Assembly: GCA_947458345.1 (NCBI GenBank) | Contig: CANHBU010000010.1 | Span: 1 to 14,249 of the forward strand | Length of the DNA: 14,249 nt | Direction: 5' to 3' | From: Comamonadaceae bacterium | GTDB lineage: Bacteria; Pseudomonadota; Gammaproteobacteria; Burkholderiales; Burkholderiaceae_C | In this document: positions 1-6,820 of the stretch, piece by piece | Numbering within the stretch: the stretch's first letter is position 1 | How the letters are laid out: each line of letters begins with the position of its first letter | Program-made: the position numbers and the translations under genes | Notes under the pieces: model-generated | Database searches by the model: none | The model's input: the letters and a program-made list of their open reading frames with translations, nothing else | What the model was told of the DNA's origin: nothing

Positions 1-990
1 AGCCCCCGCACGCGCGAGGTTCACAAGCTCTTGCTCGCCCGGGCCTACCTGCTCCAAGGCATGCAGCCCCAGGACGTGGTCCACTCGGTTTATGGGCACG
101 GGTTGGTCAACGGCGGGCACTACATCCGCGAAGCGGTGGTTCACCACACCTCGGCCCTGTTCCTGCCGGCCGGCACCGGGATCGAGACCCCCTCGGTCAA
201 GCAGGTCGAGTTCATGCGCGACTTTGGCGCCACGGTCTTGGTGGGCTTTGCCGACTACATCAAGCGCCTGGCCGATGTTGCCCGTGAAATGGGCTTGCAG
301 CCCGGCCGCGACATTCCGGTGCGCATGATCAGCGGCCATATGGCGCGCGATTCTCGCGAGGTGCTGTCGCAGGCCTGGGGTGGCGCCCAATTGTTTGACT
401 GGTATGGCGTGGGCGATACCGGCCTGATTGCAGCCGAGGGGCCAGACCACGAGGGCATGCACATCATGGAAGATGCCCAATGGGTGCAGGTCTGCGACAT
501 CGACTCGGGGCAACCAGTGCCCGATGGGCAAACCGGCGACCTGGTGGTCACCTGCTTGTTCACTCACGATATCTTTCCCATCATCCGCTTCAACACCCAC
601 GACGTCACCCGAATTTTGTCGGGCCCGTCGCAGCTTAAGCTGCCGTTTCGCCGGATGGAGGGCTTTTTGGGTCGCAGCGACAACATGGTCAAGCTGCGCG
701 GGATCAATATCTTTCCCCAGGCCTTGGCGGCCATCTTGGCCGAGGCGCCAGGATTTCGGGGCGAATACGTGTGCATTCTTCAAAAAGACGCCAGCGGCCG
801 CGAGGACTTGTTGGTGCGCATCGAGTGCGAGGCCCCGCCCAGTGCAGCCCTGAGCGAGACCTACAGCGCCTTGCTCAAGCAGCGTCTGGGCGTCGAGGTT
901 CTGGTTGAACTCGTCGCTGTGCGCGCCTTGTCCGAACTGACCGGCGTCGAAACGCGCCAAAAACCGATCCGCCTGATCGTCAAGACCTGA
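1..990 (+). CDS. Phenylacetate-CoA-ligase-like adenylate-forming enzyme (5' partial)
   Basis: Predicted cytosolic acyl-CoA ligase of the PaaK family, activating a carboxylic acid with ATP and CoA through an acyl-adenylate. The reading frame is open from base 1, so the start lies outside the window. The visible 329 residues compare with about 430 in PaaK. The missing part would hold the Ser/Thr/Gly-rich ATP loop. Visible family motifs are DWYGVGDTG (visible residues 133-141, the place of the PaaK YGxxE motif), EGMHIMED (151-158), PIIRFNTHD (193-201) and GRSDNMVKLRGINIFPQ (224-240), followed by the small C-terminal domain ending near RQKPIRL. The amidase gene starts 3 bases after the stop, so the two are probably co-transcribed and the amidase may release the acid that this enzyme activates. 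Family assignment is firm. The substrate is unknown; phenylacetate itself is not implied, because no paa ring-epoxidase genes are visible. Confidence 0.88.
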   Translation, partial: SPRTREVHKLLLARAYLLQGMQPQDVVHSVYGHGLVNGGHYIREAVVHHTSALFLPAGTGIETPSVKQVEFMRDFGATVLVGFADYIKRLADVAREMGLQPGRDIPVRMISGHMARDSREVLSQAWGGAQLFDWYGVGDTGLIAAEGPDHEGMHIMEDAQWVQVCDIDSGQPVPDGQTGDLVVTCLFTHDIFPIIRFNTHDVTRILSGPSQLKLPFRRMEGFLGRSDNMVKLRGINIFPQALAAILAEAPGFRGEYVCILQKDASGREDLLVRIECEAPPSAALSETYSALLKQRLGVEVLVELVAVRALSELTGVETRQKPIRLIVKT

Positions 991-993
991 GCC

Positions 994-2295
994 ATGGCGC
1001 CCCTCGACCCTTTGCTGCCCGGCAGGGCTGTCGCCCAGGCTCTCCAGGCGGGCCAGATCAGCCCGGGGCAGTGGCTTGCAGCGCAGAGGCAGCGCATTTC
1101 CAGCCTCAACCCCAGCCTGCGCGCTTACCTCAGTCAGACGGACGATGGCCCGCCGTCCGAGCCCGGCAGCGGGGCCAAGTCTGCGCTGTGGGGCATGGGT
1201 TTTGCCATCAAGGACAACATCGACCTGGCCGGTCAGGTCTCGCATGCGGGCCTGGCCGCCTATGGCGCGCAGCCGGCCGAGCGCGATGCACCCGTGGTCA
1301 GTGCGCTCAAAGCCGCCGGCATGGTTTGCCTGGGGCGGCTGAACATGCACCCCATGGCCCTGGGGGCGACCAATCGCAATCGCGACTACGGCGATTGCCT
1401 CAACCCCTTGAGGCCGGGCTACACCCCGGGCGGCTCCAGCGGCGGATCGGCCGCTGCGGTGGCCGCAGGGCTTTGCACCGTGTCCTTGGGAACCGACACC
1501 ATGGGCTCGGTGCGCCTGCCGGCCGCCTACTGCGGCGTGGTCGGTTTCAAGCCCAGCCATGGGCTGCTCAGTGTGCAGGGCGTGGTGCCCTTGTCGCTGA
1601 TGCTCGATCATGTGGGTGTGATCGCCCGCGATGTTGCCGATGTGCGCAGCGCCATGGCCGCACTCGCGCCCCACTGGGGCCTTGCGTCGTCTGACCTGGC
1701 CGGCGTGCGGATCGCCTTGCCGGCTCAGCTTGGCGCCTTGGGCGTCGAGGCCGACGTGGCGCTGGCCTTCGAGAAGGCCGCTGCGGTTTTGCGCCGCGCG
1801 CAGCCGGTCGTGCCGTGGACCGGCGCGCCCGATGCGGCGCAACTGACTCGCTACCGGCGCAGCGGCTTGCTGCTGTGTGAGGCCGAACTGCATGGACGGC
1901 TGGCCCCCTTGCTCGAGTCTCGCAGTGCCGAGCTGCCGCCCGATCTGTTGGCCATGATGCGCTACATCGAGAAAAAGACCAGCCTCGACCTGGGTCGTGC
2001 CCTGGCCGATGTGGGCCAGGCGGCCGAGACGGCGCACCGTTGGTTTGACGAGGCCGATTTCGTGGTTTTGCCGACCACGCCACAGACGGCTTTTGATCTG
2101 AGCAGCCCTGCCCCCGCCAACCAAGCCGACTTGACCGCGATGGCCAATATGGCCGGCTTGCCCGCGATCACTCTGGCGCTTGCGTGTCCGCCCGGGCAAC
2201 TGCCCGCGGGCCTTCAGATCGTCGGGCGCCGCGGTGACGACGCCCGCCTGCTGGCCTGGGCCGAGCAGGTGCAGGACCTGCTGGCGGCACGCTAA
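994..2295 (+). CDS. Amidase-signature family hydrolase
   Basis: Predicted cytosolic amidase of 433 residues that hydrolyses a carboxamide to acid and ammonia; amidase-signature enzymes are usually 430-500 residues. The Ser-cisSer-Lys triad is readable: Lys73 in AIKDN, Ser148 in GGSSGGS (146-152) and Ser172 in DTMGSVRLPA. The spacings of 75 and 24 residues equal those I recall for FAAH (K142, S217, S241). One oddity is Met170 where the family signature normally has Gly or Ala just before the Gly-Ser nucleophile, which should alter the pocket. The ATG at 994 follows the ligase stop by 3 bases, with no strong ribosome-binding site, which suggests translational coupling. It is convergent with the CoA-transferase-family gene. 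It is unlikely to be GatA, because no gatB or gatC neighbour is present. The substrate is not determined; a half-amide is one possibility given the deacetylase-like neighbour. Confidence 0.92.
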   Translation: MAPLDPLLPGRAVAQALQAGQISPGQWLAAQRQRISSLNPSLRAYLSQTDDGPPSEPGSGAKSALWGMGFAIKDNIDLAGQVSHAGLAAYGAQPAERDAPVVSALKAAGMVCLGRLNMHPMALGATNRNRDYGDCLNPLRPGYTPGGSSGGSAAAVAAGLCTVSLGTDTMGSVRLPAAYCGVVGFKPSHGLLSVQGVVPLSLMLDHVGVIARDVADVRSAMAALAPHWGLASSDLAGVRIALPAQLGALGVEADVALAFEKAAAVLRRAQPVVPWTGAPDAAQLTRYRRSGLLLCEAELHGRLAPLLESRSAELPPDLLAMMRYIEKKTSLDLGRALADVGQAAETAHRWFDEADFVVLPTTPQTAFDLSSPAPANQADLTAMANMAGLPAITLALACPPGQLPAGLQIVGRRGDDARLLAWAEQVQDLLAAR

Positions 2296-2320
2296 GCCGC
2301 ACCCGGCGGCTTGGTGCCGC
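2296..2320. terminator. Possible bidirectional terminator hairpin between convergent genes
   Basis: The 30-base gap between the amidase stop and the CoA-transferase-family stop can form GCCGC-ACCCG-GCGGC (2296-2310) or, as an alternative, GCGGC-TTGGT-GCCGC (2306-2320). Stems are five perfect GC pairs with 5-base loops. No T-run follows on either strand, so intrinsic termination is unproven. Confidence 0.25.
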
Positions 2321-2325
2321 GGCCC

Positions 2326-3591
2326 TCAGAGCCAGCCGATGGCGCGAGCTTGCGCCAACAGCGCGGGCCGCTCGATCGGGTCGGCAATGGCCACCATCCG
2401 CATGACCCTTTGGTCCACGCTGGCGTGACGCAACTCGGCCACGCCGTGCTCGGTCACGATGAGGTCGGCATCTGAGGCCGCCAGTGTGGCGGGCCCGGAC
2501 AGCTTGGCCACGATGCGGGAGCGCCCGCGCGGCGTGCGCGCCGGCAAAGCGATCACCGATTGCCCCGCCGGCGCACGCATGGCCGCCCTTGCAAAATCAG
2601 GCAGTCCGCCAATGCCGCCAACGTAGCGCCAGCGGCCGTGCTCGTCGACGATGGCCTCGGCATTGACTTGCCCGAGCAAGTCCACCTCGAGCGCGGTGTT
2701 GAGCGAAAAAAAGTTGCCGATAGCCTGGATGTTGAGCGCCTCGTGGGTGTAGGCCGGGCTGCGCAAACGCAGCGCCGGGTGCTGATCGGTCTGCGCAAGA
2801 AAGTCGGCCGGGCCGGCCACACATCCGATGACGCACAGTCCGCGGTCGATGCTTTTTTCGCTGTTATCGATAGCCCCCGACAGCAGCAAGCGGTGCATGG
2901 CCTGGCCGTACATGCCCGAGTGCACGCCGAGCCTGCGGTGGCCGCTCAAGCACTCGAGCAGCGCCGAGGGCAAGCCGCCCATGCCCACCTGAAGGCAGGC
3001 GCCCTCGGGGACGCGCGTGGCCAGGTGTTGCCCGATCGTCTGCTCGGCCGCGCCGGCCGGGCCTGCCGACAGTTCGGGCGGCGCGTAGGCGGTGTCCCAC
3101 TGAGCGTGTATCGGCACGTCGGCAGGCCACTGACTGCCCAGCAGGCACGGCGCCTGGGCGTTGATTTCGGCCAGCACCACGCGCGCGCGCCGGGCCGCAG
3201 CCAGCGCCGCCCCGTGGCTGGCGCCGAGATACAAGCGCCCCTGCGGGTCCCGGCTCAAGGACACCAGCACCACATCGACCGGCCAGAGCGCTTGCGCGTA
3301 AACCTGCTCATAGACGCAGTAAGTCAGCGTGCTCAGGCTCAAGGCCCGCTGGCTGGCCACCACCGAACCGCTGCCCATAGCGCCCAGGCCCTGGAGGTGC
3401 CAGACATCGGGCGCCGCGCTCATGTCGGGGCTGAAGGCCACGCCAAGCATCAGGCTCAGCGGCATCACCGGCCGATGCTGGAGCAGCGACTGCAGCAAAG
3501 CCCTGGGCTGGCTCGACATGTGGGAGCACACGACGTGGTCGCCCGGCCGCAGCCATCGCCCCCAGTCAATCTCAAGGCTGGGCGGCAACAT
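2326..3591 (-). CDS. Acetyl-CoA hydrolase/CoA-transferase family protein lacking the usual nucleophilic Glu
   Basis: A 421-residue homologue of 4-hydroxybutyrate-type CoA-transferases, which move CoA between carboxylic acids through a glutamyl-CoA thioester. The N-terminal domain runs to about residue 180. The C-terminal domain carries QVGMGGLPSALLE (201-213), ALEVDLLGQVNAEA (300-313), GGIGGLPDFARAA (325-337) and IVTEHGVAELR (378-388). At the point where the Clostridium aminobutyricum enzyme has its catalytic Glu238 (HSEM, from memory), this protein has HSGM, so Gly226 replaces the nucleophile. The start ATG at 3591 is chosen because homology begins there. It overlaps the end of the deacetylase gene by 20 bases, which indicates one minus-strand operon. 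An in-frame upstream start at 3714 would add 41 residues that only shadow the deacetylase. Without Glu it may be a hydrolase, a CoA-binding protein or a transferase with another mechanism. Confidence 0.88.
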   Translation of the reverse strand: MLPPSLEIDWGRWLRPGDHVVCSHMSSQPRALLQSLLQHRPVMPLSLMLGVAFSPDMSAAPDVWHLQGLGAMGSGSVVASQRALSLSTLTYCVYEQVYAQALWPVDVVLVSLSRDPQGRLYLGASHGAALAAARRARVVLAEINAQAPCLLGSQWPADVPIHAQWDTAYAPPELSAGPAGAAEQTIGQHLATRVPEGACLQVGMGGLPSALLECLSGHRRLGVHSGMYGQAMHRLLLSGAIDNSEKSIDRGLCVIGCVAGPADFLAQTDQHPALRLRSPAYTHEALNIQAIGNFFSLNTALEVDLLGQVNAEAIVDEHGRWRYVGGIGGLPDFARAAMRAPAGQSVIALPARTPRGRSRIVAKLSGPATLAASDADLIVTEHGVAELRHASVDQRVMRMVAIADPIERPALLAQARAIGWL

Positions 3592-4462
3592 GCTGGGCAA
3601 AGTGCTGGGCGATCTGCGCGCGGGTGGCCACCCAGATGCCAGCGCCTTGGCCGTTGAGCTCCTGTACGTGGCGGAAAAATTTCTCCAGCGCCCAGATCCG
3701 CCCGGGCCGGCCAATGATGCGCAGGTGCAGGCCCAAGGACATCATGTTGACCTCATGTTGGCCTTCCTCAAGCGACCACTGCAGGTTGTCGAGCGCGTAC
3801 TTGAGCCATTGGTCGGGGGTGTAGGAGGGCTCGGCCCACATCTTCATGTCGTTGTTGTCCACCTGATAGGGCATCACCACAATCGGCCGGACATGGCTGC
3901 AGTCCCACGACGGCTCGTCGTCGCCGTAGTCGTCCATGTGGTAGACAAATCCTTCTTCGGCCAGCAAGCGCCGGGTGTTGTCGGTCAGCAAGTAGCGCGA
4001 CAGCCAGCCCTGTGGGCGCTGGCCCGTGGTGCGCTCAAGCGACTCGACGGCTTGCCGGATATAGGCCCGCTCTTGCTCCTCATTCATATGGAACTGGTGG
4101 GCCCAGCGGTAGCCGTGAGAGGTGACCTCGTGGCGAGCCTGGCGTCTGATCTCTGCGGCCAGCTCGGGCGCGCGTTCAAGGGCCAGGGCGCAGGCAGTGA
4201 AGGTCACGGGCAGCTGGTATTGCTCGAGCAGGCGCATGACCCGCGGGCCGCCGCGCGTCAGACCATAGCGGTAGTTGGACTCATTGCCATAGTTGCGAAC
4301 CGCGCGCTTGAGCGCGATGCCCATCTCGTCGACTGGCTCGGGGTACTTGTCCCCGTCCACGATGTTGGCCTCGGCCCCCTCTTCAATATTGACCACGATG
4401 GACAGGGCCAGACGCGCCCCCTGGGGCCATTCATAGGGCTTGGGGCCTCTCTCATAGCGCAT
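3572..4462 (-). CDS. Polysaccharide-deacetylase-fold amidohydrolase, allantoinase (PuuE)/cyclic imidase-like
   Basis: A 296-residue metal-dependent C-N hydrolase of the NodB-like deacetylase fold. It is closest in pattern to cofactor-independent allantoinase PuuE and, as I recall, to the roughly 293-residue bacterial cyclic-imide hydrolases. Motifs seen are VVNIEEGAE (23-31), ESNYRYG (61-67), TACALALERAPE (89-100), HEVTSHGYRW (111-120, likely metal-binding histidines), DDYGDDEPSW (177-186) and HLRIIGRPGRI (246-256). There is no signal peptide, so it is cytosolic and unlikely to act on cell-wall glycans. The ATG at 4462 is preferred because AAGGAG lies 5 bases upstream; an ATG at 4507 has no such site and overlaps a putative operator. 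It leads the minus-strand pair with the CoA-transferase-family gene and is divergent from the enoyl-CoA gene. No other ureide or purine gene is present, so true allantoinase activity is doubtful. Confidence 0.88.
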   Translation of the reverse strand: MRYERGPKPYEWPQGARLALSIVVNIEEGAEANIVDGDKYPEPVDEMGIALKRAVRNYGNESNYRYGLTRGGPRVMRLLEQYQLPVTFTACALALERAPELAAEIRRQARHEVTSHGYRWAHQFHMNEEQERAYIRQAVESLERTTGQRPQGWLSRYLLTDNTRRLLAEEGFVYHMDDYGDDEPSWDCSHVRPIVVMPYQVDNNDMKMWAEPSYTPDQWLKYALDNLQWSLEEGQHEVNMMSLGLHLRIIGRPGRIWALEKFFRHVQELNGQGAGIWVATRAQIAQHFAQHVAAQP

Positions 4463-4467
4463 GACAG

Positions 4468-4473
4468 CTCCTT
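4468..4473 (-). promoter_or_regulatory. Ribosome-binding site fixing the deacetylase start
   Basis: AAGGAG on the minus strand, 5 bases before the ATG at 4462. It decides the start against the upstream ATG at 4507, which has no Shine-Dalgarno sequence. Confidence 0.8.
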
Positions 4474-4487
4474 GGTGAAAACAGTCC

Positions 4488-4515
4488 TTGCAAAGTTGTA
4501 CGGACATATTATCAT
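4488..4515 (+). promoter_or_regulatory. Candidate sigma-70 promoter for the enoyl-CoA/MmgE operon
   Basis: TTGCAA (4488-4493), 16 bases, then TATCAT (4510-4515). The -35 matches 4 of 6 and the -10 matches 5 of 6 consensus bases. The predicted start is near 4522, leaving a leader of about 48 bases before the ATG at 4570. The putative operator 4496-4507 lies entirely between the two boxes, a typical repression arrangement. Confidence 0.4.
4496..4507. promoter_or_regulatory. Putative operator, site A (TTGTACGGACAT)
   Basis: An imperfect inverted repeat: TGT and ACA half-sites flank a CG centre. It matches 9 of 12 bases of site C over the TRAP promoter and sits in the divergent gap between the deacetylase and enoyl-CoA genes. 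It could therefore control both directions. The half-sites resemble those of GntR-type regulators, but the family is not settled. Confidence 0.5.
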
Positions 4516-4569
4516 TTTGGAATCAGAGGGCCGAGTCCGCTTGGGCCCGGATATCTACGGAAAGGATGT

Positions 4570-5361
4570 ATGCCTGCTGTTTCACTGGAGTTTCGCGGCC
4601 CCATTGCCTGCCTGAGCATTGATCACGCCCCAAGGCGCAATGCCTTTACCCGGTCCATGTGGCGCAGCATCCCCGACTTGATGGCGCAAATTTCCCAGCG
4701 CGCGTCGGCACGGGTGGTGTGCTTGCAAAGCGCTGTGCCGGGCGCGTTTGCAGCGGGCGCTGATATTTCTGAGTTTGAGCAGATCTACGGTCATCCGCAA
4801 GTGGCTTTGGAGGCCACCTTGGAGATCCAGCGCGCCATCGATGCGCTGGAAAAATGTTCCCTGCCCACGCTGGCCGCCATTGACGGGCCTTGCGTGGGGG
4901 GCGGCGTGGCCTTGGCGGTGGCTTGCGATTTTCGTTTGAGCAGCGATCGGGCGCGATTTGCGGTCACTCCGGCGCGGCTCGGCCTGTCCTACCACCCCGA
5001 TGACCTGCGCCGGCTGGTGCTCGCTTGCGGCCATGCTGCAGCCAGTGAGTTGCTCTACACCGGGCAGCTGTGGGATGCCCAGCGCGCTTTGGCCGTGGGC
5101 CTGGTCAGTCAGGTGTTTGAGTTGGCGAGCTTTCAAAGCGGCGTTGACCGGGCCTTGCAGGCCATGGCGGCCAACTCGCTCGAGTCCTTGCGGGCGATCA
5201 AGCGCGGCCTGCGCGCCGTGCAATCGCGCCAGGGCGAGGCTTGGAGCCAAGCGGAGCAGGAGTTCATCGACCTGTTTCAATCCCCGGATTTCCGTGAAGG
5301 GCGCGATGCGTTTTTGCAAAAACGGCCGGCGCTTTTCCCCTCGCATATTTTGGAGGCGTGA
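4570..5361 (+). CDS. Enoyl-CoA hydratase/isomerase (crotonase) family protein
   Basis: A 263-residue crotonase-fold enzyme, normal for the family, expected to act on an acyl-CoA in the cytosol. The oxyanion-hole elements are visible: FAAGADISEF (60-69) and DGPCVGGGVAL (105-115), followed by ACDFRLSSDRARFAVTP (118-134). The two glutamates that catalyse water addition in classical hydratases are both Ala here: Ala114 after GGG-V, and Ala135 in TPARLG. It is therefore probably not a standard hydratase. An isomerase, hydrolase, lyase or decarboxylase role fits better, possibly using the acidic pair Asp144-Asp145. The ATG at 4570 is preceded by AAAGGA 3 bases upstream. The gene is first in an operon with the MmgE/PrpD-family gene, whose start follows the stop by 2 bases. 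It is divergent from the deacetylase and shares operator site A. Confidence 0.92.
   Translation: MPAVSLEFRGPIACLSIDHAPRRNAFTRSMWRSIPDLMAQISQRASARVVCLQSAVPGAFAAGADISEFEQIYGHPQVALEATLEIQRAIDALEKCSLPTLAAIDGPCVGGGVALAVACDFRLSSDRARFAVTPARLGLSYHPDDLRRLVLACGHAAASELLYTGQLWDAQRALAVGLVSQVFELASFQSGVDRALQAMAANSLESLRAIKRGLRAVQSRQGEAWSQAEQEFIDLFQSPDFREGRDAFLQKRPALFPSHILEA
5352..5356 (+). promoter_or_regulatory. Ribosome-binding site fixing the MmgE/PrpD start
   Basis: GGAGG lies 7 bases before the ATG at 5364 and inside the end of the enoyl-CoA gene. It favours ATG 5364 over the in-frame GTG at 5358, which would be only 1 base from it. Confidence 0.7.
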
Positions 5362-5363
5362 GC

Positions 5364-6788
5364 ATGAGTGACAGTCCCAGCGGTGTGCGCGACCCGATCG
5401 AGTCCTTCCTGGACCTGATTGAACACACGCGCTACAAAGATCTTCCTCAAGAGGCGGTGGCCGCAGCCACGGTGTTCTTTATGGACACCGTGGGCGTGGC
5501 CTGCGCCGGACGCCTGGCCCCGGGCCTGGAGGCCCTGCTCAAGGGCTCTGAAAGCTGGGTGGGCAAAGTCGAGCGCGGGCCGCATTTGTGGAACAGTGAG
5601 CAGGTGAGCACCGAGCCGGTGGCCGCGCTGGTCAATGGCTACCAGTGTCACGCGCTGGAGTACGACTGCGTTTATGAGCCCGGTGTGATCTTGCCGGCTG
5701 CGCCGATCTTTGCCGCCCTGATGGTGCGCGCCCAAACCCTGGCGCAAGCCGGGCGGGCGCCCACCGGCGCCGATTTGATCCATGCCTTTACCGTGGCGGT
5801 GGAAGTCTCCACCACGCTGGGCGCTGCCACGCGCAGCGGCATGTTTTTCTTTCGGCCCTCGACCACCGGCACCTTTGCCGCCCTGGCGGCCATTGCCTGC
5901 CTGGACCCTTTGCCGCGTGATCAACTGCGCTACGCCTTTGGCATCGCCTACTCTCAAATGTGCGGTCCCATGCAGGCCCATGAAGAGGGCTCCATGATGC
6001 TGGCGATGCAGATGGGCTTTGCGGCGCGAAACGCGATCCAGGCCCACGACATGGCGCGCATGGGCCTGACCGCGCCGGTGCAACTGCTCGGCGGGCGCTT
6101 TGGCTTTTTTCACAACTTTGAGCACGGCGGCGACATCGAGCAGGCGCTGCAAGAGATGGCCAAACCCTGGAAGGTCACGCGCCTTTCGCACAAGCCCTTT
6201 CCGAGTGGGCGCGTCACCCACGGGGTGATCCATGCCATGCGCCAGCTGCGCAAGTCGCTGGACATTGGCCCGGGCAACGCACTTGAAAAAATACGTGCCA
6301 TCGAGGTGGGCCTGCCTCCGCTGGGCATGCGGCTGGTCGGGCGGCCCATGATTCATCATCCGCCGGCCAATTACGCGCGCTTGTGCATCCCCTTCGTCGC
6401 CGCCGCTGAGGTGTTTTTTGGCTCGGTCGATCCGTCGACCTTCACCGCGGCGCATCTGCAGCACGAGGGCGTCGAGACCCTGGCCCGGCGGGTGCACACC
6501 CACGAGTTCGAGTACCCCAACCCGAATGCGTTTTATCCCCAAAAGCTCAAGATCGTGCTGGGCGATGGTTCCGAGATGGCCCAGGACATCCCGCACGCCT
6601 GGGGGCATCCGGACATGCCCCTCACGGCCGAGGAACGGGAGGACAAGTTTCGCCTTTGCTGGCGTCTGAAGTACGCCCGTGACGCGGCCCATGAGCAGCA
6701 GCTCGAGGACATGCTGGCCTGGCTCAATCGGCTGCCCGAGCACAGCGACACCGCCCCCTTGTACGCGCTGCTGGCCGCCAAGGCTTGA
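5364..6788 (+). CDS. MmgE/PrpD family protein (2-methylcitrate dehydratase-like)
   Basis: A 474-residue member of the MmgE/PrpD superfamily, which includes 2-methylcitrate dehydratase and cis-aconitate decarboxylase. Members dehydrate, decarboxylate or isomerise small di- and tricarboxylates. The N-terminal helical domain starts around FLDLIEHTRYKDLP (15-28), with a VFFMDTVGVACAG stretch (37-49). The family hallmark NGYQCHALEYD (91-101) matches the usual NGxxxHxxDxD pattern, with Glu in place of the first Asp. A FRPSTTGTFAALAA segment and a C-terminal substrate domain follow. No iron-sulfur cysteine set is present, as expected. ATG 5364 is supported by GGAGG. It follows the enoyl-CoA gene by 2 bases, so both are made from one transcript. 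No prpB or prpC is present, so the propionate methylcitrate cycle is unlikely. A branched or unsaturated dicarboxylate is a reasonable guess for its substrate. Confidence 0.88.
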   Translation: MSDSPSGVRDPIESFLDLIEHTRYKDLPQEAVAAATVFFMDTVGVACAGRLAPGLEALLKGSESWVGKVERGPHLWNSEQVSTEPVAALVNGYQCHALEYDCVYEPGVILPAAPIFAALMVRAQTLAQAGRAPTGADLIHAFTVAVEVSTTLGAATRSGMFFFRPSTTGTFAALAAIACLDPLPRDQLRYAFGIAYSQMCGPMQAHEEGSMMLAMQMGFAARNAIQAHDMARMGLTAPVQLLGGRFGFFHNFEHGGDIEQALQEMAKPWKVTRLSHKPFPSGRVTHGVIHAMRQLRKSLDIGPGNALEKIRAIEVGLPPLGMRLVGRPMIHHPPANYARLCIPFVAAAEVFFGSVDPSTFTAAHLQHEGVETLARRVHTHEFEYPNPNAFYPQKLKIVLGDGSEMAQDIPHAWGHPDMPLTAEEREDKFRLCWRLKYARDAAHEQQLEDMLAWLNRLPEHSDTAPLYALLAAKA

Positions 6789-6797
6789 GCCACACCC

Positions 6798-6809
6798 CTG
6801 CGGCCGCAG
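6798..6809. repeat. 12-bp perfect palindrome in a convergent gap
   Basis: CTGCGGCCGCAG sits in the 32-base gap between the stops of the MmgE/PrpD gene and the permease gene. It could form a short CTGC stem with a 4-base loop. There is no T-run, so a terminator role is weak. Confidence 0.3.
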
Positions 6810-6820
6810 CCTGCGTTGCT

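Noticed and set aside
2560..3657. 365-codon open frame on the plus strand
   Set aside because: Antisense to the CoA-transferase-family gene, with low-complexity Arg/His/Gln/Ala composition.
4463..4507. Upstream ATG for the deacetylase at 4507
   Set aside because: It has no ribosome-binding site, adds residues outside the family domain and overlaps operator site A; the ATG at 4462 has AAGGAG.
3329..4615. 428-codon open frame on the plus strand
   Set aside because: Antisense to the deacetylase and CoA-transferase genes, which have clear motifs. It runs through the divergent promoter region.
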